Positions 56,788 through 64,000 of a stretch of DNA of 64,000 nt are shown here, in pieces. The position numbers were made by a program, and so were the translations under genes. The DNA comes from Brachybacterium sacelli (GTDB taxonomy: Bacteria; Actinomycetota; Actinomycetes; Actinomycetales; Dermabacteraceae): assembly GCF_017876545.1 (NCBI RefSeq), contig NZ_JAGIOD010000001.1, forward strand, positions 2,914,001 to 2,978,000. The letters run 5' to 3'. The notes beneath the pieces were generated by a model, which saw only the letters and a program-made list of their open reading frames with translations, was not told where the DNA came from and searched no databases. Position 1 is the first letter of the stretch. Every line of letters begins with the position of its first letter.

Positions 56788-57914
56788 GCTCCATCGCTTC
56801 CCGCTCCGGAGCGCACCGCCTGCGCACGGCCGACCGCTCCGCCAGCGCCCGCCGCGGCCGTCGGGGCGACCCCCAGCGCCCCTTGCGTGTGGTCGCCCTC
56901 GGTGGCGGCCACGGCCTGGCCGCGAACCTGCGGGCCCTGCGCCTGCTGACCGACGACATCACCGCGGTGGTCACCGTCGCCGACAACGGCGGCTCCTCGG
57001 GGCGGATCCGCACCGAGATGCCGGTGCTGCCGCCGGGTGACCTGCGGATGGCGCTGGCCGCCCTGTGCGAGGACTCCGATTGGGGGTCCATCTGGGGCGA
57101 CGTCATCCAGCACCGCTTCGAGACCGAGGGCGAACTGGACGGGCACGCGCTGGGCAATCTCCTGATCGTCTCGCTGTGGCAGATCCTCGAGGACCCCATC
57201 GAGGGCCTCGACCAGATGGCGGAGCTGCTCGGCGCCCGCGGTCGGGTGCTGCCCATGGCGCTGGAGCCGCTGGACATCGAGGCCCGGGTGCGCGGCACGG
57301 ACGGCACATCGCGCACCATCAGCGGCCAGTGGCAGGTCGCCACGGCCGAGGGCCGCGTCGAGACGGTGCGCCTCGTCCCACCGCGTCCGCAGGTGCCCGA
57401 GGCCGTGCTCGAGGCCATCGACCGCGCCGACTGGATCATCGTCGGCCCCGGCTCCTGGTACACCTCGGTGCTGCCGCACCTGATGATCCCCGAGATCGCC
57501 GAGGCGATCCGCACCAGCCCGGCCCGGCGCTGCATCACCACGAACCTGTCGGTGGGCTCGCAGGAGGCCGAGGGGATGACCAGCCTGGACATGCTCGACG
57601 TGCTGCTGGAGCGGGCGGACGGCTGCCGCTTCGACGCCCTGGTCGCTGATCCCACGACCCTCGACGACGCGCTGGTGCTCGCCCAGTCCGCCGAGTCCCG
57701 CGGCATCCGGACCCTGCTGCGCCAGGTCAGCGTGGGCGACGGCCGGCCCCACCATGACCCGGTGCGCCTGGCCGCCGCTTATCGTGACCTGTTCGACGAT
57801 GCCTACGGCGACGTCGAACCCACTCCCGGCACCACCGCGCCGGGCACCACGTACGGCGCGGTCACGGCCGACGCCCCATCGAACGAGGAGGACCTGCATG
57901 GCGCTGACGGGTGA
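56784..57914 (+). CDS. yvcK: YvcK/CofD-like gluconeogenesis factor
   Basis: 376 residues. A 35-residue basic N-terminus precedes [18 protein letters not shown], the glycine-rich phosphoribosyl/UDP-sugar binding loop; [29 protein letters not shown] and [13 protein letters not shown] are family signatures. YvcK (CuvA in mycobacteria) binds UDP-GlcNAc and is needed for normal envelope and growth on gluconeogenic carbon; here that function is by homology. Overlaps rapZ by four bases and whiA by 17. Confidence 0.95.
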   Translation: MSSIASRSGAHRLRTADRSASARRGRRGDPQRPLRVVALGGGHGLAANLRALRLLTDDITAVVTVADNGGSSGRIRTEMPVLPPGDLRMALAALCEDSDWGSIWGDVIQHRFETEGELDGHALGNLLIVSLWQILEDPIEGLDQMAELLGARGRVLPMALEPLDIEARVRGTDGTSRTISGQWQVATAEGRVETVRLVPPRPQVPEAVLEAIDRADWIIVGPGSWYTSVLPHLMIPEIAEAIRTSPARRCITTNLSVGSQEAEGMTSLDMLDVLLERADGCRFDALVADPTTLDDALVLAQSAESRGIRTLLRQVSVGDGRPHHDPVRLAAAYRDLFDDAYGDVEPTPGTTAPGTTYGAVTADAPSNEEDLHGADG

Positions 57915-58896
57915 AGCCAAGGAGGAGCTGAGCCACCTCGAGGTGACCCGGCCCTCGGCCCGAAAGGCAGAGGCGGCGGCGATGCTGCGCTTCGCCGGCG
58001 GGCTGCACCTGGTCGCCGGACGGGTCGTGGTCGAGGCGGAGCTGGATTCCGCCGCCGTCGCACGGCGGCTGCACGCGATCATCGGTGACATGTACGGCCA
58101 CCGCGCCGACCTCGCGGTGCTCGCCCCGGCCGGGATCCGCCGCACCACCCGCTATCTCGTGCGGGTGGACCGCGAGGGCGGGATGCTCGCCCGCCAGACC
58201 GGACTGCTCGACGCCCGCGGCCGGCCCGTTCGGGGTATGCCCCCGTTCGTCGTCGGCGGTGCCGCGGTCGACGCGGAGGCCGCCTGGCGCGGCGCCTTCC
58301 TCGCCCGCGGGACCCTCACCGAGCCCGGCCGCTCCTCGGCGCTCGAGCTGTCCTGCCCGGGTCCGGAGGTGGCGCTGGCGATGGTCGGTGCGGCACGGCG
58401 CCTCGGGGTGGCCTCCAAGGCCCGCGAGGCTCGGGGCGCCGACCGGGTCGTGCTGCGCGACGGGGACGCCATCTCCACGCTGCTGGCTCGCATGGGGGCC
58501 CGCACGACGGTGCGGACCTGGGAGGAGCGGCGCACCAAGCGCGAGGTGAAGGCGACCGCCCATCGGCTGGCGAACTTCGACGACGCCAACCTGCGCCGCA
58601 GCGCGCGGGCCGCGGTGGCCGCCGGTCAGCGCGTCCAGCGCGCCCTCGAGATCCTCGGCGACGAGGTCCCCGAGCACCTGCAGGCGGCGGGACGGCTGCG
58701 GCTGGAGCACCGCCAGGCGAGCCTCGAGGAGCTCGGGCGGCTCGCCGATCCGCCGCTGACCAAGGACGCCGTCGCCGGACGGATCCGGCGACTGCTGGCG
58801 ACGGCGGACAAGCGCGCGGAGGACCTGGGTCTGCCGGGGACCGATGAGGGCGTCGACGAGGAGCAGCTGCCGCCGTCTCCCGATCCCGGCGCGTGA
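57898..58896 (+). CDS. whiA: WhiA sporulation/cell-division regulator
   Basis: 332 residues. The N-terminal part (about 1-210) is the degenerate LAGLIDADG homing-endonuclease-like domain ([41 protein letters not shown]); the C-terminal part (about 225-315) is the HTH_WhiA DNA-binding domain, with [20 protein letters not shown], then [13 protein letters not shown]. In streptomycetes WhiA works with WhiB; in non-sporulating actinobacteria it influences division. ATG 57898 preceded by GAGGAGGA (57885-57892). Confidence 0.95.
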   Translation: MALTGEAKEELSHLEVTRPSARKAEAAAMLRFAGGLHLVAGRVVVEAELDSAAVARRLHAIIGDMYGHRADLAVLAPAGIRRTTRYLVRVDREGGMLARQTGLLDARGRPVRGMPPFVVGGAAVDAEAAWRGAFLARGTLTEPGRSSALELSCPGPEVALAMVGAARRLGVASKAREARGADRVVLRDGDAISTLLARMGARTTVRTWEERRTKREVKATAHRLANFDDANLRRSARAAVAAGQRVQRALEILGDEVPEHLQAAGRLRLEHRQASLEELGRLADPPLTKDAVAGRIRRLLATADKRAEDLGLPGTDEGVDEEQLPPSPDPGA

Positions 58897-58927
58897 CACG
58901 TCCCGCAGCCGGGGTCCGGGGCATTGA

Positions 58928-60037
<1,110 letters not shown>

Positions 60038-60073
60038 TCCCCGCGTCGTCGTCCTGACGACCTGGACCTCCCC

Positions 60074-60120
60074 GGAGCCCGCCGGTCGCCACCCCGAGGG
60101 GTCGGTGCCCGGCGGGCTCC
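60074..60120 (+). terminator. Nested hairpin between gap and pgk
   Basis: GGAGCCCGCCGG (60074-60085) pairs perfectly with CCGGCGGGCTCC (60109-60120), and the 23-base loop holds a smaller ACCC/GGGT stem-loop. Suited to partial termination after gap or mRNA processing. Confidence 0.65.
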
Positions 60121-60184
60121 GCTCGTCCGACGGCCTCGCGCGCAGTCCGCTGCCGCGCGGCCACGACACGAAGGAACCACCACC

Positions 60185-61387
60185 GTGCTGAAGACCATCG
60201 ATTCGCTCGGAGAGCTGCGCGGCAAACGCGTGCTCGTCCGGGCCGATCTCAACGTCCCGCTGGACGGGACCACCATCACCGACGACGGTCGCATCCAGGC
60301 CGCTCTGCCCACCCTCACGCGCCTCGTCGAGGCCGGTGCGCAGGTCGTGGTGATCTCCCACCTCGGCCGTCCGAAGGGCGCGCCCGAGGACAAGTACTCG
60401 CTGAAGCCCGTCGTCGGCCGGCTCGGCGAACTGCTGGGCCGGGAGGTCGCCTTCGCGAGCGACACCGTCGGCGAGTCCGCCCGCGCCGTCGTCGACGGTC
60501 TCGAGGACGGCCAGGTCGCCGTGCTCGAGAACCTCCGCTTCCATCCCGGCGAGACCGCGAAGGACGACGCCGAGCGGCTGTCCTTCGCCACGCAGCTGGC
60601 CGCCCTCGGGGACGCCTTCGTCTCCGACGGCTTCGGCGTCGTCCACCGCAAGCAGGCCTCGGTCTACGAGCTCGCGACCCTGCTGCCCTCGGCCGCGGGC
60701 GAGCTGGTGCTGCGCGAGGTCGACTCCCTGCGCAAGGTCACCGACTCACCCGAGCGGCCCTTCGTGGTCGTCCTCGGCGGGGCCAAGATCGCCGACAAGC
60801 TCGGCGTGATCGACAGCCTGCTGAGCAAGGCCAACCGCCTCCTCATCGGCGGCGGCATGGCCTACACCTTCCAGAAGGCGAAGGGCTACGAGGTCGGCGA
60901 CTCGCTGCTGGATACGAGCAAGCTCGACGTGGTGCGCGAGTACATGGAGCGCGCCGAGCGCAATGGCGTCGAACTGGTCCTCCCGGTCGACACCGTGGTG
61001 GCCCCCGAGTTCTCGGCGGACGCCCCGGCCACCGTGGTCGCGGCCGACGCCATGCCGGCCGACCAGGAGGGCATGGACATCGGACCGGAGACCGCGAAGC
61101 TGTTCGGCGAGAAGATCGCCGACGCCGCCACCGTGTTCTGGAACGGCCCGATGGGCGTGTTCGAGTTCGAGACATTCGCGGCCGGTACTAAGTCGGTCGC
61201 CGAGGTCCTCTCCGCGGCCGAGGGCTACACCGTGGTCGGGGGCGGCGACTCCGCGGCCGCGGTCCGCACGCTCGGGTTCGACGAATCCCTCTTCTCGCAC
61301 ATCTCCACCGGCGGCGGCGCGAGCCTCGAACTCATCGAGGGCCAGGAGCTGCCGGGAATCTCCATCCTCGAGGAGGACACCAAGTGA
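60185..61387 (+). CDS. pgk: Phosphoglycerate kinase
   Basis: Transfers phosphate from 1,3-bisphosphoglycerate to ADP. 400 residues: RVLVRADLNVPLDG, SHLGRPKG, LENLRFHPGE, FVSDGFGVVHR, VVLGGAKIADKLGVI, the WNGPMGVFEFETFA hinge region and VGGGDSAAAV are present in order. GTG start with GAAGGAA at 60169-60175. Coupled to tpiA by GTGA overlap. Confidence 0.98.
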   Translation: MLKTIDSLGELRGKRVLVRADLNVPLDGTTITDDGRIQAALPTLTRLVEAGAQVVVISHLGRPKGAPEDKYSLKPVVGRLGELLGREVAFASDTVGESARAVVDGLEDGQVAVLENLRFHPGETAKDDAERLSFATQLAALGDAFVSDGFGVVHRKQASVYELATLLPSAAGELVLREVDSLRKVTDSPERPFVVVLGGAKIADKLGVIDSLLSKANRLLIGGGMAYTFQKAKGYEVGDSLLDTSKLDVVREYMERAERNGVELVLPVDTVVAPEFSADAPATVVAADAMPADQEGMDIGPETAKLFGEKIADAATVFWNGPMGVFEFETFAAGTKSVAEVLSAAEGYTVVGGGDSAAAVRTLGFDESLFSHISTGGGASLELIEGQELPGISILEEDTK

Positions 61388-62157
61388 GCAACCGTACCCC
61401 GCTGATGGCGGGCAACTGGAAGATGAATCTCGACTGGAAGCAGGGCCTGGCCCTCGTCGAGGAGCTGGGCGACCAGCTGAAGTCCGTCGACACCGACCGC
61501 GTCGAGGTCGTCGTGCTGCCCCCGTTCGTCGACATCCGCACCGTGCAGACGGTGGTCGAGGCCGACAAGCTCCCCATCGGCTACGGCTCCCAGGACATCT
61601 CCGCGCACGAGTCCGGTGCCTACACCGGGGAGGTCTCCGGGGCGATGCTGAAGGCCCTCGGCGCGACCTACACGACGGTCGGGCACTCCGAGCGCCGTCA
61701 GTACCACGCCGAGACCGAGGAGGTCACCGACGCGAAGGTGAAGGCCTCCTTCGACGCGGGGCTGACCCCGATCCTGTGCGTCGGCGAACCGCTCGAGGAG
61801 CGTCAGGCCGGCAAGCACGTGGAGTACACCCTCGCGCAGCTCGAAGGCGGCATCGCGTCCCTGAGCGCCGAGCAGGCGAAGCAGATCGTCATCGCCTACG
61901 AGCCTGTCTGGGCCATCGGCACCGGCGAGGTCGCGACCCCCGACGACGCCCAGGAGGTGTGCGCCGCGATCCGTGACGCCCTGCGCGCCCTCCACGGGGA
62001 CGAGGTTGCCGACGCCGTGCGCGTCCTGTACGGCGGCAGCGTGAAGTCCTCCAACGTCGTCGAGCTGATGGGCAAGGAGGACGTCGACGGGGCCCTCATC
62101 GGCGGCGCCTCGCTGAAGGCCGAGGAGTTCGCCCGGATCGCGGGCTTCCAGAGCTGA
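61384..62157 (+). CDS. tpiA: Triosephosphate isomerase
   Basis: Interconverts dihydroxyacetone phosphate and glyceraldehyde 3-phosphate. 257 residues with catalytic Lys13 (AGNWKMN), electrophile His101 in VGHSERR, base Glu173 in AYEPVWAIGTG, and the C-terminal phosphate loops LYGGSVKSSN and LIGGASL. GTG 61384 overlaps the pgk stop. Ends the glycolytic operon; a hairpin follows before secG. Confidence 0.98.
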   Translation: MSNRTPLMAGNWKMNLDWKQGLALVEELGDQLKSVDTDRVEVVVLPPFVDIRTVQTVVEADKLPIGYGSQDISAHESGAYTGEVSGAMLKALGATYTTVGHSERRQYHAETEEVTDAKVKASFDAGLTPILCVGEPLEERQAGKHVEYTLAQLEGGIASLSAEQAKQIVIAYEPVWAIGTGEVATPDDAQEVCAAIRDALRALHGDEVADAVRVLYGGSVKSSNVVELMGKEDVDGALIGGASLKAEEFARIAGFQS

Positions 62158-62196
62158 GTTAGCGGTAGGAGCTCAGCAGAACTGAGCGAGAGGCGT

Positions 62197-62235
62197 GCCA
62201 CGCGGGCCGGATCCCCCTGGGGTCCGGCCCGTGGC
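62197..62235 (+). terminator. tpiA terminator
   Basis: GCCAC (62197-62201) and GGGCCGGA (62204-62211) pair with TCCGGCCC (62223-62230) and GTGGC (62231-62235), with a two-base bulge and a CCCC/GGGG top. The stem ends two bases before the secG -10 candidate. Confidence 0.7.
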
Positions 62236-62236
62236 G

Positions 62237-62242
62237 TATGCT
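62237..62242 (+). promoter_or_regulatory. Possible -10 element of secG
   Basis: TATGCT directly after the tpiA terminator. Transcription would begin near 62249, leaving a leader of about 30 bases. Confidence 0.45.
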
Positions 62243-62281
62243 GGATCGGTCCTCCTGTCTCCGTGGAAGGTGTCCTCCCTC

Positions 62282-62530
62282 GTGGATCTGCCCCTCCTGA
62301 AGCTCATCCTTCAGATTCTGCTGGCCGTGTTCAGCCTGCTGGCCATCATGCTCGTGCTCCTGCACAAGGGCCGCGGCGGTGGCCTGTCCGACATGTTCGG
62401 CGGCGGCGTCTCCTCCTCGGCCAGCGCCTCCGGCGTGGCCGAGCGCAACCTGAACCGTCTGACCGTGACGGTCGCTGTGCTCTGGGGCGCCAGCTGCGTC
62501 GGCCTGGGCATCCTGGAGCGCTTCCTCTGA
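62282..62530 (+). CDS. secG: Preprotein translocase subunit SecG
   Basis: Small SecYEG accessory subunit. 82 residues with two membrane helices (about 7-24 and 58-77) separated by the conserved HKGRGGGLSDMFGGGVSSSA and SGVAERNLNRLTV loop. GTG 62282 (opening VDLPLLKL) gives the family's usual length; GTG 62270 is an alternative, and GGAAGG at 62264-62269 is 12 bases from the chosen start. secG after tpiA is a conserved bacterial arrangement. Confidence 0.94.
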   Translation: MDLPLLKLILQILLAVFSLLAIMLVLLHKGRGGGLSDMFGGGVSSSASASGVAERNLNRLTVTVAVLWGASCVGLGILERFL

Positions 62531-62541
62531 GCGCCCCCTCC

Positions 62542-62597
62542 TGAGCCTCAGACGGCGGGCCGGTCACCCTCGTGGTGACCGGCCCGCCGTCTGCTCA
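62542..62597. terminator. secG terminator
   Basis: A perfect 19-base-pair stem, 62550-62568 with 62574-62592, loop CTCGT, extended by TGAGC/GCTCA beyond a three-base bulge. No T-run. Starts 12 bases after the secG stop. Confidence 0.85.
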
Positions 62598-62614
62598 GCG
62601 GCCGCGATCGACGA

Positions 62615-62655
62615 GGACCGGCCGCCGCGGATCCATGATCCGCGACGGCCGGTCC
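62615..62655. terminator. Terminator of the opposing opcA-pgl gene
   Basis: GGACCGGCCG (62615-62624) pairs with CGGCCGGTCC (62646-62655), and CGCGGATC (62626-62633) with GATCCGCG (62637-62644), with one mismatch and a three-base loop, 15 bases beyond the - strand stop. Back to back with the secG terminator. Confidence 0.8.
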
Positions 62656-62669
62656 GGGGCTGCTGCAGC

Positions 62670-64000
62670 TCAGCGCGTCAGCTGCGCGGCGGCCGCCTCG
62701 TCGAGGAACCAGGTGGTCGAGCCCAGTCCCCGCACGGCGGAGGCGGGGACCGGCCAGGGGTTGATGGTCCCGTGCGCGGCGGCGACCGCATCGGCCTTCT
62801 CCTCGCCCGCGACCAGCAGCGCGACATGCCGCGCCGAGTTCAGCACGGGCCACGTGAGGGAGACTCGCTCGGGCGGAGGCTTCGGCGAGCCGGTCACCGC
62901 GATCGCGCTGGCCCCGACCTGCCGCTGGTCCGGGTGCTCGGGGAACAGGGAGGCAATGTGCCCGTCCGGCCCCACGCCCAGCATCAGCACGTCGAAGAAG
63001 GCGCGCCCACGGGTGCGGAACGGCTCGTCGCCGCCGGACTGGTCCAGCTGCTGGCCGTACCGGGCCGCCGCCTCCTCCAGGGACATGCCGTCGGCCGGGG
63101 AGGGCATCACGTGGATGTTCCGCGCCGGCATCCCGGACTCCTGGAGCGGCTCCAGCAGCCCCTCGCGCACCGCGACCTCGTTGCGGTCGCTCGAGTCCGG
63201 GTCGACGAAGCGCTCGTCACCCCACCAGAGGTGCAGGCGCGAGACGTCGACGTCGGCGGCGGCCAGCGCCGCCGGCAGCGCCCGGGCCGTCGCCGTGCCG
63301 ACGGTGCCGCCGGTGACCACGAGGTGGGCGAGGTTGCGCTGGTCGAGGGCCGTGGCGAGCTGGGACGCGGCGCTCTCGGCGGCGGCGGTGGCGACCGCCG
63401 CGGCATCGGGCAGCACCCTGTCGGTGGGCTCGGGCTTCCCGCTCGCATAGGTGCCGGAGTCGTCGATCGCGCTGAAGGCGGTGGCGAGCACCTCGCCGTA
63501 GACCTCGTCCGGATCCAGGCGCCGCAGCTCCTCGGCGAGCAGCTCGCTGAGGGTGCGGCGGGGCATGGTCACGTGCTGACCACTGTCATCGCTCGGCAGC
63601 GTCATCACGATCGAGTCGTCGCTGACGCGGGTGAGGTCGATGACGCCGTCCTCACGGATCAGCCGTACCCCGTGCACCCCGATGGAATCGGTGGTGCCCG
63701 AGGTGGTCTCGACGATCTCGGCGTCGACCCCGAGGCTGTGCGAGAGCCAGGCGGCCAGGAGGACCACGGAGGGGTTGTCGGCGGCGCCGGAGACCTCCAC
63801 CCGCTGCGGGACGGTCACCGGCGGAACCTCGAAGGCGCTGGCGACCAGCCCGCGCCAACGGGTCAGTCGTGACCAGGCCAGGTCGGAGTCCCCGCTGGTG
63901 TACCCGCGGCGCAGGCGCTTGAGCGTGTCGAGCGGGCCCGCGCAGGCGGCGGCATCGGTGATGCGCCGCTGGGACATGGAGCCCAGCACGTCGTGGACGG
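62670..64000 (-). CDS. OpcA C-terminal domain fused to 6-phosphogluconolactonase (partial)
   Basis: A single open frame running off the window, at least 443 residues. The N-terminal visible part is the end of the glucose-6-phosphate dehydrogenase assembly protein OpcA (RRITDAAACAGPLDTLKRL, GDSDLAWSRLTRWRGLVAS, then LAEELRRLDPDEVYGEVL). Without a stop it continues through a 30-residue linker into a full Pgl domain (VVTGGTVGTATARAL, LHLWWGDERFVDPDSSDRN, GVGPDGHIASLFPEH). The pair would act in the oxidative pentose phosphate pathway. An internal GTG at DRVLPDAAAV could start a separate Pgl, but no clear ribosome site was seen. Confidence 0.88.
   Translation of the reverse strand, partial: VHDVLGSMSQRRITDAAACAGPLDTLKRLRRGYTSGDSDLAWSRLTRWRGLVASAFEVPPVTVPQRVEVSGAADNPSVVLLAAWLSHSLGVDAEIVETTSGTTDSIGVHGVRLIREDGVIDLTRVSDDSIVMTLPSDDSGQHVTMPRRTLSELLAEELRRLDPDEVYGEVLATAFSAIDDSGTYASGKPEPTDRVLPDAAAVATAAAESAASQLATALDQRNLAHLVVTGGTVGTATARALPAALAAADVDVSRLHLWWGDERFVDPDSSDRNEVAVREGLLEPLQESGMPARNIHVMPSPADGMSLEEAAARYGQQLDQSGGDEPFRTRGRAFFDVLMLGVGPDGHIASLFPEHPDQRQVGASAIAVTGSPKPPPERVSLTWPVLNSARHVALLVAGEEKADAVAAAHGTINPWPVPASAVRGLGSTTWFLDEAAAAQLTR

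Overview
The window is about 64 kb of very GC-rich DNA (roughly 70% by eye, with strong G/C preference at third codon positions). It comes from an actinobacterial chromosome. The integration host factor mihF, whiA with rapZ and yvcK, the ANTAR regulator pdtaR beside pyk, the trp-associated membrane proteins, a second PolA-like polymerase, and short-leader or leaderless starts all point to Actinomycetota. Overall gene content suggests Micrococcales, possibly near Dermabacteraceae/Brachybacterium. That placement is inferred from gene order and family resemblance and was not computed. Most of the window is core metabolism and DNA maintenance, and almost everything is on the + strand.

Region by region. 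1-7006 is a tightly overlapped pyrimidine operon (pyrC partial, PH-like membrane protein, carA, carB, pyrF). 7210-11080 holds mihF, gmk, rpoZ, coaBC and metK. 11077-18751 is hisI, trpE, three small membrane proteins, trpC, trpB, trpA and lgt. 18870-24921 is glutamate synthase gltB-gltD. 25023-29288 is pyk, a tRNA-Leu(CAA) on the - strand, pdtaR, an orphan Tat/lipobox solute-binding protein, and a thioesterase on the - strand. 29366-34832 is polA, rpsA and a HAD-IIA phosphatase. 35141-39660 is a secreted protein of unknown function followed by the shikimate operon aroC-aroK-aroB-aroD. 39667-41234 (-) is a cyclase-family protein and a TRIC/UPF0126 membrane protein. 41291-44086 is coaE and uvrB.

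44083-48435 is the least conserved part: a beta-propeller glycosidase-like gene, a 5'-truncated ABC transporter pseudogene with two in-frame amber codons, a GNAT acetyltransferase, a PAP2 phosphatase and a small membrane protein. 48410-55850 is a DNA repair neighbourhood: a PolA-like polymerase, an MBL hydrolase, uvrA with a LexA-type box, and uvrC. 55891-62530 is the rapZ-yvcK-whiA cluster, the glycolytic run gap-pgk-tpiA, and secG. 62670-64000 (-) is a continuous OpcA-Pgl fusion running off the window.

I found no CRISPR array, prophage, intact insertion sequence or obvious defence system. The observations most worth checking are the OpcA-Pgl fusion; the repeated -10-like hexamer placed 6-7 nt upstream of start codons lacking Shine-Dalgarno sequences; the LexA box shared by the divergent uvrA and MBL genes; the double-amber ABC pseudogene beside a probable recombination breakpoint; and the type I dehydroquinase in the aro operon.
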